In this document: in pieces, positions 1 through 11,886 of the stretch
How positions within the stretch are numbered: position 1 is the stretch's first letter
Layout: every line of letters begins with the position of its first letter
Assembly: GCF_010093535.1 (NCBI RefSeq)
Contig: NW_022985178.1
Span: 276,505-340,504, forward strand
Source: Lindgomyces ingoldianus
Lineage: Eukaryota; Ascomycota; Dothideomycetes; Pleosporales; Lindgomycetaceae
Length of the DNA: 64,000 bases
Reading direction: 5' to 3'
Position numbers and translations under genes: made by a program
The notes under the pieces: generated by a model
What the model saw: the letters and a program-made list of their open reading frames with translations, nothing else
Databases searched by the model: none
What the model was told of the DNA's origin: nothing

Positions 1-32
1 GGCTTGAGCTTGCAGCTGACAGCTCCCCCCAG

Positions 33-1253
33 GCATGATGCCCACAGCCACCAGCAACCAATGGACACATGGCAACCACAACGCGCCGCCTCCACCCCCG
101 TCTACACCCCAAAATTTCGGCCATGGCGCGCCCCAAGGCTACTCCTTCCAGTACTCGGCCTGCAACGGCCGGAGAAAAGCTCTGCTGATCGGAATTAACT
201 ACTTTGGCCAGAGGGGCCAGCTGAGAGGGTGTATTAATGACGTGAAGAATATGAGCACGTATCTCAATGGCCATTTCGGGTACAAGAGGGAAGACATGGT
301 GATTCTGACCGACGATCAGCAGAATCCAATGAGTCAGCCGACAAAGGCGAATATCTTAAGGGCAATGCATTGGTTAGTTAAAGATGCTCAGCCTAATGAT
401 TCGCTGTTTTTCCACTATTCAGGTATGTCAGCCCGGCATTTCGTGAGCACCGGAGGTGTCTTTATTGACGGATTGGGATGCAGGACACGGCGGCCAGACC
501 AAAGACCTAGACGGCGACGAAGACGACGGTTACGATGAAGTCATCTACCCCGTCGACTTCCGCACCGCCGGCCACATCGTCGACGACGAAATGCACCGCA
601 TCATGGTCGGCCCTCTCCAACCAGGCGTCCGACTAACTGCTATCTTCGACTCATGCCATTCCGGTTCAGCCCTCGATCTCCCATACATCTACTCTACACA
701 AGGCATGCTCAAAGAGCCCAACTTGGCCAAGGAAGCTGGCCAGGGTCTTCTGGGTATTGTGTCGAGCTATGCACGCAAAGATATCGGCGGCATGATCAGC
801 AGTGCCAGTGGGTTGTTCAAGAAGGTTACATCTGGAAACGATGTGTACCAGAAGAACTTGAGGACGAAGACGAGCCCCGCAGATGTGATTATGTGGAGTG
901 GTAGCAAGGATACACAGACTTCGTAAGTCATGCCACCCACTGACTAGAGTCTTTAAGAATACTGTGCTAACAAGAACCTAACAGCGCGGACGCATCCATT
1001 TCCGGCGAAGCCACAGGCGCCATGTCGTGGGCCTTTGTCACCAGCTTGAAGAAGAACCCTAACCAGAGCTACGTCCAGCTTCTGAACTCCATTCGAGATG
1101 AGCTCGAGGGAAAGTATAGCCAGAAGCCACAATTGAGTTGCAGTCATCCGTTGAGTAAGTCACTCCCCACTGGCCCTTGCCATCTTCTACGAACATCAAC
1201 ATGAATGGCAAATTAACGAGACTATAGACGTCGACCTCCTCTATGTCATGTAG
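33..1253 (+). CDS. Metacaspase, C14 cysteine peptidase (5' partial)
   Basis: Caspase-fold peptidase that cleaves after Arg/Lys and acts in fungal stress response and ageing. Four exons are visible (33-422, 484-922, 985-1154, 1228-1253), joined by GT-AG introns of 61, 62 and 73 bp. The Q/P-rich prodomain is partly present. The conserved block beginning [19 protein letters not shown] follows. The catalytic His lies in [11 protein letters not shown], and the first intron splits the Gly codon just before that His. The catalytic Cys lies in [13 protein letters not shown]. The protein ends in a short hydrophobic tail (NVDLLYVM), usual for fungal metacaspases. An acceptor AG at 31-32 directly before the readable frame suggests at least one more 5' exon outside the window, so the ATG at 35 is probably internal. 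The class is certain; which paralogue it is cannot be told. Confidence 0.93.
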
Positions 1254-1960
1254 ATAGATACACACCAAGCTACTGATTGATACCATCCGTTTAACGCTGT
1301 CCTAAGAGCAAAGAAAGGGAAGGGAAATTATCTGGTTTTGGATGAAAGGGTTGGATGATGGAAGGCAAGGATTAATCGGGAATAAAGGGCATACTAAAAG
1401 AAAGATCATTGCGTTTACGGCTGATGAACGGCTGAAATTATGCGAGTGTGTGTGTTTGCGTGTATGTGCATGTGTATGCAATGCATTTCAATTGTACATA
1501 CTTGGGTCGGGTCGCTAATGAGGGGTGGAATTCACTCTTGGATAAGTACTTATTATGAATGAGGGATGGTTTTGCGTGCTTGAGATTTGGATAGGAGAGG
1601 AAAATTCATTAGACACTTTCAATTGATCTGATTGTTGGTGAATCACAATAGTTAGGGGACTGATTATGTCATGAGGGTCAGTGATGCAGAAAATGAGGTA
1701 GGTAGCAGGATGGGACAGTGGCGGTAAGCCGAACCAGACGCTTTTGGTTCCGGAATTCACATCCTTTGATGAATTAATGTAGTAATACACTGCCCTTCTT
1801 TTCTCCACCATCCATCATCCATCATCTTTGATTCATCAAATATGCAGAAATCATGTGCAAGTGCATGTAGAACGCCCGCATCAGGTCGCCAATCTCCCTT
1901 CCATGAACGATTAAACCTTCGAATTCATCTCACCATCTATGCATGAAGAAGATAGTGAGT
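1254..1960. other. Convergent 3' intergenic region
   Basis: Non-coding sequence between the ends of the metacaspase and the LEA-like gene. It contains a TG-rich stretch around 1447-1482 and AT-rich 3'-UTR-like sequence. The open frame on the minus strand (1515-1811) has no domain and low coding character. No gene is supported here. Confidence 0.5.
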
Positions 1961-2482
1961 TTAGACCTTCGACTTGACTTCACTCTTAATCTCCTGGGCT
2001 TTGCCCTTCGCCTCCCCTGTTAGCTCGGAGGCTTTGCCTTTCGCCTCACCCGTCAGCTCCGAGGCCTTGCCTTTGGCTTCGCCCGAGGTGTTTGGGATGC
2101 TTTCTTTGATGGTTTGGGCGGCTTGCTCTGAGAGGGTTGTCAGTACCAATCCGCCAAGTCTATCGTGGATGAATCGGGGAAGGAAGTAGTGAAGTCATAA
2201 GCTCCAGTTCTCTCTCTGCTATAACAGAGGAGAGCACCAACGGTCGGCCTATTCGAAATACACTTCACATAGACAGGGACAAGTGGGAGAGGAGTAGTGG
2301 GATAACGTACCGCCCTTCTCAATTCCCTTGACAGCCGCATCCGAAATCGTCCTATCAACCTTCTTCGCGGCATCCTTCGCTGTCTCCACAGGACTCTTCC
2401 TCACAATTTGACTGGTGCTGAACAAGCGGAGGCTCGAACCCGCTCCGACACGGGCCTGCCTGGCAATGACGGATCGATACAT
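1961..2482 (-). CDS. Small mitochondrial LEA-like protein with 11-residue repeats
   Basis: Two exons (2482-2311 and 2127-1961) are joined by a 183-bp GT-AG intron; the junction creates a GAG codon and keeps frame, giving 112 aa. The N-terminus is Arg/Ser-rich without acidic residues (MYRSVIARQARVGAGSSLRLFS), as expected of a mitochondrial presequence. The C-terminal half contains three near-perfect copies of an 11-residue unit of the type GEAKGKASELT, a Lys/Glu/Ala-rich amphipathic repeat typical of group-3 LEA proteins. Family knowledge: such proteins fold into helices on drying and protect membranes or proteins in the mitochondrial matrix. Function here is inference from composition only. 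The ATG used is the first in frame before the presequence. Copy number of the repeat may vary between strains. Confidence 0.78.
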
Positions 2483-3284
2483 GCTCGTCTATGGTTACCT
2501 CTGCTGACTTCGTAGTCTGGATTGTCGAGCAGGATATTAAGATCTCTCCTTAGCGGCTCCGGAAGAGCGTCGTGGCGGAAGAGAAAGCAGGAAAGCTCAA
2601 AAACGTTTCCCTGACAGTGGTGGCAGACGCTGATGCGGTGGGTGTATACCTGCTTGTTGGCTCGATGGTAAGGGTTGCTAATGTGCGATTGCTACTTTTG
2701 GGTGCGTCGAGGGAGGTTTGATGGCGTGCTTAAGGACGAAGAGGTAGATGTAGTAGATTGTGCAGGGAGTGAGCTAGAATTAGGAGTTGAAATGAGGGGG
2801 ATTGACAGGGTTGGTGGACACTGAGGACGGGGAAATCAGTCAATCAATGTCTTGTATATAGAGAGAGCGCGCTTCTGGGTGATGAAGTGAGTCACTGCGA
2901 AATGAATTGGAATAAATTGAGGTGGTTCAAGGATAACGTAGAAGTGGGAAGATTAGATTTATAAGGAGACGGGAGAAAAGTGTGTTTGAAAGGCTCACAG
3001 GACAAAACACCATAATGACGTCGAGCAAGCATCACAAAAAATGCATAGACTGGATTTGGGAACGATGTGGCCAAAGCTCTATCCCACTTGGCGATCTGGT
3101 TGTGCTGTCACGCGACTTCCCCGCATAATGTTGAGATGATTGAGCACGTGAATGTACTCCTTCATCTCAGACTATCATTAACATTGGAATTATTGTAAAA
3201 GTCGTGTAAACAAGACATGACACAGCTTCCCCTCAACCCAACCCCCCACCTCCACCTACTCTAACAAAGTGGGGGAGTTGAAGG
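2483..3284. other. Intergenic region upstream of the LEA-like gene
   Basis: About 800 bp containing the presumed promoter of the LEA-like gene (purine-rich near 2560-2600) and the 3' end of the carboxylesterase gene. No coding sequence or structured RNA was recognised. Confidence 0.5.
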
Positions 3285-5120
3285 TCAAGAATACAGAGCC
3301 TTCTGCCACCACCGGCACCTCTCATTAAAATTCGAATCCACAACTTCCTCCACACCCGTAACATTTAACTCTAATACCTTCGCATCTGGCCCATACATCT
3401 CAAAACTCCTTACGCCCTCCGCCTGCGGCTTTCCGTTGATCGCAAAACTCGTAATGAAGTCCTGCAGCGCAAGCGCTACCGTGCGATTCATGACATCGAA
3501 TGGATTGATGGCGGATACTGCGCCACCTGTGTAGTACGTGTATGCGACATCCAGGCCGTGGAAGGCTGGTGGGACGGCGAAGAGGTAGGAGTAGGATTGG
3601 TTGAGGAAGGCGGGTTGGAGGTAGTAGGTGTTGCAGGTGAAGACGGCTTCCGAGGTGAGGAAGGAGGCGCGCGTGTAGGGTGTTGTATATGGGTATGTCC
3701 CGTTGTAAACGGCGGGATATAACGTATTAGTGATATAGTCAACGGATGAGTCCGGGATATATGGGAATGAGTTATGGAGTTGGGCGACGATGTCCGCGGT
3801 GGACTTGATGTATGGAGGCGTGAAGTATGTTCCTTCGTTGGTGTTATGACCGACCATTACGCGGAGGCTCTTGTCGAACTGGCCTTGTGCCAGGAGTTGC
3901 CCAGGTTGTTGTGGCACAAAGGAACCGTCAACGGTCGGCCCGTATGTGTAGGCTCCGTAAGGTGAGTAGTACGTTACCTGAAGGAAGTTCGCCCGGATCA
4001 TGTCTTCTTCAGACAAAGCTCGGAGCTCGGCGAGGGACGAGGTGTTAGTAATGTTCAAGAGCTGTCTGTAGTGGTCTTCTTGCTGGAGATTCGAAGAGAC
4101 GGGTAACCATCCAGGAGACTGCGGGACAGCCTGCTGGAAAGGAACTTTCCCCTTGAGGCCGCCGTAAGCGGTGATTTGGTGCATGATGGATCCACCTCCA
4201 GCGCTCTCTCCAAACACAGTCACTCTCTCAGGATCACCACCAAACAGGTGAATATACTTCTGCACCCACTCCAACGCAAATCTCTGATCCAACAACCCCA
4301 AATTCGCAACCCCACCCTCCGCCTGATACGATGGCCCAGAACTCCATCCCATAGCCCCAAGCCGGTAATTCATGGCCACATAAATAACCTCTCCATCTGT
4401 AACATTCCCACTTGCCGCAAGCAGGCCTGCTGGATTGTTATTCTTGTCACCAACCACATACCCACCACCATAAATCCAAACCAGCACAGGAGCACCACAT
4501 CCCTTCCCCGCGGAACTGAAAACCTGCTCTGGCACAAATACATCCAGGAACAGGCAATCTTCTGAGGCCCTTGCATCCTGTGGTGGGACTTGGGTGCTTG
4601 TGTTAGCACCAGGGGGGATGTAGGGTGTCGTGTCGTTGTTTGGTAATCCTAGCAGGATGTTTACTAGAAATTGCGTGGCCATGGACGACCACACTGGACC
4701 GGCTTGTGGACATATTCTAGATGATATTAGTGGGCTGAGTTGTGAGAGACTTTGGTGCAGACTGAACTTGCCTCCCAGTGTTTCCTGTTTGCACCGAAGT
4801 CCGATTTTCTACTGGAGCTTCTGGAGCAGCGAAACGTAGGTTTCCGACTGGTGGAGACGCGTAGCGGATGTTGGAGAAATTATAAAAGCCACCTGATTCC
4901 TGGCATTAAGTTAGCATGATCTTCTGGGTGGTTTTGACTTGAGAGGAATTGGATAAGGCTGAGAAAGAAGTTGAAAAGAGTAACAAACATTAAAGCTTGA
5001 CGCTTGATGAAGCTCATATCCTAGATCGACCACTGGTAGCGACGAGGAATTCTGCGCGGAGGTAACTCCCAACAGTGCTGCCACAGCTCCCGCAAGCTTG
5101 AACACGTTGCTCCTAGGCAT
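3285..5120 (-). CDS. Secreted type-B carboxylesterase/lipase
   Basis: Alpha/beta-hydrolase of the carboxylesterase type-B family (563 aa), hydrolysing carboxylic esters outside the cell. Exons are 5120-4989, 4899-4772 and 4716-3285. The start at 5120 puts a hydrophobic signal peptide (KLAGAVAALLGVTSA) at residues 8-22; the upstream in-frame ATG at 5183 would bury it. The nucleophile Ser sits in FGESAGGGS (about residue 258), the acid in HNTNEGTYF, the His in AFHGLDVAY, and the oxyanion-hole motif is YGGGYVVG. Several N-x-S/T sites fit secretion. Intron 2 (4717-4771) begins with GC rather than GT, in the context AG|GCAAGT, and restores the conserved continuation NTGRICPQAGP. Substrate cannot be predicted. 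A lipase, tannase-like or detoxifying esterase are all possible. Confidence 0.92.
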
Positions 5121-6572
5121 GTTTGGGAGACAATTCCGCGTCAACCTGGGTCGGAAGCAAAGAGAAGAGGGACTTGACAGCAACGAAGCTTTTTCAAGCC
5201 CGTCTTAAAGCCCTAAGAATCAGGTAGCCCTCTCAACCACTCAGCCAGCCTTGAAAACAATCAAAAGTATCAGATCAAAAATCTCAAGCACGAAGCCACC
5301 AACAACCAAATACCAGGCTCTCCACCCTACGAACCCACGCCATTAATAAACCCAATCGTTCAAATGCCCTTCCCCTCTCTCGCATCAACCAAGGCCCGAC
5401 CATTACGTTCTCCGCAATTTCTCCGTTCCGCAAAAGCCGCGCATCGCATCACTCACCAAAACTGGCCTTGCCATTGCCATTTCCCCTCTCGCCCTGCCAG
5501 CGCGCCAGCAGTTCTTTGGTGTTGGCGTTGTGTCAAAGCCTGTTGTCTCTGTGCCCGCCAGCGTGGCAAGGCGCATTCGCGTCATGGATAGTGGTCGTTT
5601 GCGGGATGCCGAGGTGCACATCCGTCTAGTACAACCGTGATTCGTCCGTCGAGAAATGGACCGTGTGTAGGGGCGCGGATCTAGGAACATCCCCTTTATC
5701 AAGTTTTTTGACGGAGAGAGGCTGAGAATGGGAAAGGAGCCTGCGGTGGAAGGTGACAGGGTTTCCCCAGATTGACCGAGGTGTCAGAAGCCTGGTGTTT
5801 GCAAGATGGACGAGTTGAACCCCGGAGATTTCTGAAGATTTCTGATTCATCAAACATTTTCACGCCTGCAGACCGCAAACATGCTCGCTCGAACCAGGAA
5901 CCGCGCTGCTGGATAAGGAAGGGTACAAGACAGGGTCCCGAGTGTTGCACAACATCCTCGAAACAATTCCCAGGCGACCACCACAACCTCGGCCAAAGTG
6001 CTCTAAACGATCTAGAACTAAAAATAAAAAGTTCCGCATGAAATTGCGATCAAGGAATAGCAATAGCTATCCCGGTAATATTAATCATATTCGTCATTAT
6101 CGTAGGTATAGTACTATCTTTCTAAGTCATCAAATTATACGCAGCTCCTGCCGTAACGCTGTAGGGCTGGAGTATATAACGTGGTTGAAAAAGTGAGGGT
6201 AAAGACAGAAAGACAGAGAAAGACAGAGAAAGACAGAAATATAGAAAGACAGAAAGACAGAGAAAGATAGTGAGCGGAGATATGAAAGAATGAAAGTTAG
6301 AGATATTTGAATGAGTTAGACGGAGTGAAACACCACAGACAGATCCTCCCACCTGCGATTGCCATTGCCATGCAGCCAGCCGTATCCCACCTTACCGGCA
6401 CCGAGCCCCTGTACCCAAAACCCCAGGTGATGCATATGACCTTCTACACTAGGTACCGCATCGCGCCATTGAGAAAGGAAATGCATAAGTCGTGATGTCG
6501 TTATGTTGTGAAATAGTGAAGTGAGTAAGAAATATAAGCTCATGAAGAATAATTGAAAGCCGTTCAGTCCTC
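5121..6572. other. Long intergenic region with a purine-rich minisatellite
   Basis: Roughly 1.45 kb with only short overlapping open frames in conflicting directions and no recognisable domain. It holds the promoter of the esterase (5121-5350), AT-rich sequence near 6020-6130 and a tandem repeat at about 6203-6270. I see no gene. Confidence 0.5.
6203..6270 (+). repeat. Imperfect tandem repeat, unit GACAGAAA / GACAGAGAAA
   Basis: Six or seven tandem copies of an 8-10 bp purine-rich unit (AAAGACAGA with GA insertions), strictly purine plus single C residues on the plus strand. It lies in the intergenic region downstream of the coiled-coil gene. It looks like a simple minisatellite without coding potential. 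Confidence 0.85.
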
Positions 6573-9500
6573 TCAGATAGCCTCACCAATCCCAAACCCA
6601 TACCCACTCCCACTTCCACCACTACCACCACCACCACCACCCTCATTTGTCCCATCAATATCAAATGGACTCGCTAGCGGAGTAGGATACGAGATACTAT
6701 CCTTCCTCGCCTTCCCCTTCCCTTTCATCAGCGAACTCGGCAATTGAATAGCAGACATTAGGCTACTACCACTCGTGTTCCTAGAATGTCCACCAATCCG
6801 CGATCCACTGTTGTGTTGATTCTTGCCTACTTTTAAGTCGTTCACGCTAGGGTTTTTAGAATGTGTCGTTGAGCTGGGCTTGGAAGAACTCCCTTTAGCA
6901 ACAGGAAGAGCACTACCGAAGAAACCCGTCCTCGACTTATCTGTAGGTGACACAGGCGAAGTTAGCGGGGTCGAGCTCGCCATTGTGCCACCTACACCTG
7001 TTCTACTAGTTGGAGATTGTACTTGGGGTACAGTGGGGGGTGTGCTCTTTCCGGTAATCGAGCAGGTCGTTGGAGGTAGCGTGGTAGCGGGAGTGATGAG
7101 AGCGGGATTATGAGGCGAGCCCATTGCAATTACGAAGGGAATGCTACTCGCAGACGCATTGCTGCCTTTTCGTTGAGGCGATGGAGGTTGTACTGTAGTG
7201 CTTGAACCTGATGAGCATCCTCTAGGTCGGAGTGACAAGGGCGGTGGGATTGCTGAAGTAGAACCAGATGAGCCCATACGCGGTAGTTTGCTGCTACCTG
7301 GACCTGGGATCCCCGATCTAGATCGATTTGACGGCACTCGTTTGAGGGAAGGCTGTGCTTGAGATTGGACTCGATCCGGAGAATTCCTCATTGCTTCCGC
7401 CATCACATCCATTCTCGGTGGTGTTGGCAGGCGCTCAGCAGAGCGTTCCCTGCCTTTCGGAGACTCGTATAGTCCGTATCGTGGGCGCGGCGGTCGGTCT
7501 GGTGTCGGTATGGACTTTTTCTTATTTGCCTTCGGTACAGAAGCCGATCGTCCACGGGTTTCCGCCCCTTGTTTGCTATCTGCGCCAGATGCACGGTCTT
7601 GATTTGACGCTGGAGACCAATCAGGCGTCCTCGGTCCGGCATAAAGCTGAATGATTGAGTCACTCATACTTCGTTGGGTGTCGTGTCTCTTTGGCGCAGC
7701 AGGCGTACTGAGTGGGAAGCTTGTTGCTAGTTCGCCGAACTTTTCTTGCTCAGGGGATGGCGGCTACGATAAGTTATCAGAATTTGTTTCGTGAGATGAT
7801 GTAGCTCGATCCTACCGTTGGCTTTCTTCGCTCCGGCGATAGCCTCGTAACGGACCGAGGGGAAATACCAGGATCAATGTTGTCGGCTTCATTGGCCGGA
7901 TTGACACCCGCTTTACGGGGAGGGGTGTGAGGAGTCACAGGATTTGTGAGTTCTAATTCACGGGGGAGACGCTTGTGGGGTCCTAACATGGGCTTTGGGA
8001 GGTTTGCAGGGGATGGATCTGGCGTCATTAGGGTGGAGGGTGGTGTTGACGGCCGGCCTATTGAGTATGTCGCGGAAACGGGACCTGTAGAGATTGGAGA
8101 CGGGGACGCAGAGATCCCCAGTCCAGGGGTTCGAGCGGCAAAACGCGCTCGTATGGGGGTGTCACTAGAATGACAAAGCGATGGACTTGGAGAGTCGAGG
8201 TCACCGGCTCTGCTTCCATGGTTACCAATTCTAGCCGCATAATGCTTGAGTTTCTTGATGTCAGACTTGTAGCCTTTGATATCAAGCTTGTAGTAGATAA
8301 TCTCGCGAACAAAGAAATCATTCTCCTTCTTGAGATCAACCAACTGCTCTTCAAGGCTGCTTGATTGGTTGCCTGACGTGCCATCGCATTTCCCTTTCTT
8401 TAAGCGGTGTTGGAGGCGCTCGATCCATCGATCAATGTCCTCTTTAGAGGCGAGGGACGTGAGATCAGGGAGCGAGCCATCATGAACACCGGCCAAAAGT
8501 GTCATTGTCGCATGCTTCCGAATCTCGGCATGTAGGAGCAGTTTGTGGTGCTCTAACTGTCTCTCAGCCATACGGAGTGACTTCTCCCTCTCTCCAATGA
8601 GCGCTTCACGATCAATAATCGCCGTCCTAAGCTGCTCGATATGAGCGTCGTTGTCTCTCGTCTTCTTGAGCAATTGGCTTTGGATATCTGACTGTAGGTT
8701 AAGCTCATGGTGATCATGCTCAAGCTGCTTGTGCTCACGTCGTGCTCGCTCGTTTTCTTGTTCGAGTTGGGTGATGCGAGAATCTTTCTGCTTGATCTGC
8801 TCTTGAAGTCGCTCAATGTGAGAAATGAAGGCAGACAGCGTTGTAGGATCTTGCGATTCGTTGTGACTCGTGGGAGAACCAGCCGCTCCAGACGAGAAAA
8901 CCGTACTCATGCTGTGGGCACTCTGTCGACTGTTCGATTGCGTGGTCTGAACTTGCAGTTTTGCTGGCGTGGGATCGAAGGGGTCCCGTTTCGACTGAAC
9001 GTTGAATAACTGTTCCTGGAGGTCAAGCTTGTCACAATTAGCCATCTCCAATCGGTTTTCCAAATGGTCAATCGTATTCTGCAAAGCTAAAGAATTCTTT
9101 TCAAGCTGTTCGACTTTTCTTGCCTTTTCTTGCCATTCAGAACACTGCTTCTCAATCTCCTCTAGCGTCTGGGTTAGATTCCTCTCGCTCTTCTTGGACT
9201 GATTAAGCTTGGTCATCAAGGACTCGATTTGCTTTTGGAGAGCGGCATTGTTCTGTTTGTACTGGTTGAGCTCGCGAATGGTATCGCGATTGCCAGTCTC
9301 AGGCCGCCTAGCGGAGCTAAGCTTTCGCTTGAGATTCTCCATCTCGGGGTTGTCCTTTGGATTGTGGGGCCGGCCTTGGAGCTCTAAAGCGCTTTGGAAG
9401 GATTGGAATGAGCGCGTCGAGGTTGCAGAACTGCTGCCTGTTGCGGTCTGCGGGCTCTGCTCTCGGTTCGGCGACTGCGGCTCGGCGGTGTCAAGCAATA

Positions 9501-11156
9501 GTAACAAATGATTGCTCGAAGCTAAGGGAATAGTTTCAGCATGCTGTTAGGGGTTGGGATGCAATGTAGCCGATCGTGACCGCCAAATCGAGAGACACTA
9601 ATTCGGCGACCGCGGGCAGGAGTGAGGGTGAAAATTACGGTGGGAGCAAAGAGTGTCGGTGATGCTTACCGTGATGGAGGCGATTGCCCTGCTCCAGGTA
9701 CGCAACCTCAGCCCGATGCGAATCAACCAGGGTTTTGATATGGGCCTCTTGCGATGTCCGTAGCCTGGTGAATTGGGCCTGTAGTGTCGATATGGTTTGG
9801 TCCTGCGCAGTGATAGTTGCCTTCAGCTCTTCGACCTGCTTACTGTGGGTACTCATGGGTGTTGGAGTGCTAAGCTGTTAAATTTCAGCATACATTCACT
9901 GACTGTTGTCAGGCAAAAAGGGTATTGACATGTCCCAGACTACTACGCCTACAACCCTCTTGCCGCGGTGCCAACTTTTCTTCGAATATCCCTCGACTAT
10001 AATTGCTTTCCACTCCACTGATATCGTGGGACGCATACAAACGATCTGAAACCATTTGTGTCTGCAGAACCGCGGCACCACCAACCACATCCATCTCATC
10101 TTCAAAGAAACCAGCGCATGAACGAAACTCTCGAGTTTGCACTTACCTCATCTCGGTGATTGGACGCTTCTCCTCTGGTTTTAGTCCACGGCTTTCCTTC
10201 AATAATAAGTGGCGCTGGCTGTAACTGTACGTCCTCTCCTACACGAGCTCTCGTCGAATCGTTGCTACTCGTCTGCCCTCCATTGCTTGAGACTGAACAT
10301 GTAGTAAGTTTACTGTCGGTGGACGAGGGCGACGTCAGCAGGTTGGGTTTCGACTTGGAGCGCCTTTGTATGTTGGTCTCACTCAAGCTTTTCTTATGGC
10401 GTGGGACCCCAGCATGAGCTTTGGATGGCGTCTTGGGACCGGCAGCACTGGAGCTTAGGGAATTCCCGCTGCGGACCGACCTCATTGTGCTGCGGGTTGC
10501 GGCACCCGCAACGGGGGGAGACGGGAAACCCTGATTTTCAAGAAGAATGGACCCAGGAAGTTCCACAGGTAATTCTGGTGTAGATGGCAGAGATATGGAA
10601 CGTGGTCTGCTGGGAAGAGGCTTATGTATCTCAGCCGATCTGGGGCATGCAGTTGCACTGAGGGCTGGCGAGCGCAGCATGTCATTAACAACAGCCAACA
10701 AATTAGATGCCGAGTTGAACAGGGCGGCATTCTGGAGGGCAGACGATGGACTCAGACAAGTGTGGTGATTGCCGTAGTCCGGGATGATGGTGAGGTTGGG
10801 AGGGCGGTGGCGGCCAGGCCTGGGAGTGTTCTAGAGAGAGGGTCAGCGAATGGAGGCCCTCCACAACGCAGATGCAGCCTGCAAAACCCCTGCACGTGCA
10901 TTCGACAACGTTCGTCCAAAGTCTTGGTGCTGCACAACCACGTCGACGCACTTCGCCCAATTAATCTATCGACAGCGCATCATCTATCATCATGGTGGTG
11001 GTCCTATCGTACCTTTGCATCGACCGCTAGATATGCTTCTTTGCCCGTATCACCCACGCCCGTATCGATAGCCAACAAGCCGCCAGTGCGATGGTACGGC
11101 TCTGAAGCAGACTGACGACCCTTGGACCAGGAAAAGAACTTAGTTTTCGAGGCCAT
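6573..11156 (-). CDS. Large Ser-rich coiled-coil protein, function unknown
   Basis: Six-exon model: 11156-11013, 10830-10147, 10094-9930, 9874-9670, 9521-7816, 7763-6573. It keeps frame throughout and gives about 1364 aa. Order: short N-terminal segment (MASKTKFFSWSKGRQS); Ser/Pro-rich low-complexity region to about residue 276; coiled coil beginning in the fourth exon (STHSKQVEELKATITAQD) and running through most of exon five with heptad-like Gln/Glu/Lys/Leu runs; a distinctive motif FVREIIYYKLDIKGYKSDI near residue 770; then a Ser/Thr/Pro-rich basic tail of about 450 residues. The architecture suggests a cytoskeletal or microtubule-organising scaffold; this is inference, as I do not recognise a catalytic domain. 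The exon 3/4 junction (weak donor GTCAAT) is the least sure part. It is divergently arranged with the Pml1-like gene. Confidence 0.8.
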
Positions 11157-11886
11157 GGTGGCGCATTGTGCAGCGACTCCGACTCTTGAGTGTTATGGAG
11201 GGGGATGAAGCATGAGAGCGAGAAAGGGACACTCTACGAAACGAATGACGAGAGGTGAGAGAGAGTGATTGAGGGGAGGAATGAAATGCAGGGCTGGCCA
11301 TGAAGAAAAGGCTCCCGAGATCCTGAAGCTGTGACGGCGGCGATTGCTGCGAGCTGTCTACGGCGTCTATCCTGTACATATGTTCACCATTTCGGCCAGC
11401 GATGCGCGAAGGGGGCTGGGGCCACCCGACATCCATGGCTGACGGGGGCTGTAGCCGCTGCTTCACAGTGCAAAGACGAGTGGGTGAGACGTAAAGATAG
11501 ATTGTTTGAAACTACACATACACATGCCCCTGAAACGAGAGGATGGTTCCCTTGGGGGAGGTGGCGAATGGAGAGGGCGGAAAAGGCGCCGATGAGGCGA
11601 GGCAGTGGGATCGACGCGCTGCCTTGGCGATGGTGCTCAAGCGCAGACTCGCCTGCAGAGTATCCACCAGCGACCGCACAAGTTGTGACCACAGCCATTG
11701 TTTTGCTACGGAAAAGTGTGAACGACGTGTATCCTTGCCTCAATCGCCTCTTCCGGGTAATGCGATAGCTCTAGCACCAATTTACACCGCTGTTCAGCTA
11801 CTAGGAGCGATTTGCAGCTATAGCGGCGACGACTGGGCTGCACAGCTTCTGACCTCACCCCAGCTTCGATTACGGTGTGATTACTT
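11157..11886. promoter_or_regulatory. Divergent intergenic region (coiled-coil gene / Pml1-like gene)
   Basis: The 730 bp between two divergently transcribed starts must contain both promoters. The GC-balanced sequence has open frames on both strands (for example 11331-11768) without domain support. No specific operator can be named. Confidence 0.5.

Noticed and set aside
9896..10105. Trp-rich alternative reading frame of the third exon of the coiled-coil gene
   Set aside because: The composition (many Trp and Val) is unlike the flanks, and it does not connect in phase with the next exon; the other frame joins both neighbours in phase.
11331..11768. 145-codon frame in the divergent promoter
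   Set aside because: Arg/Trp/Cys-rich without domain, with competing frames on the other strand; typical of non-coding GC-balanced sequence.
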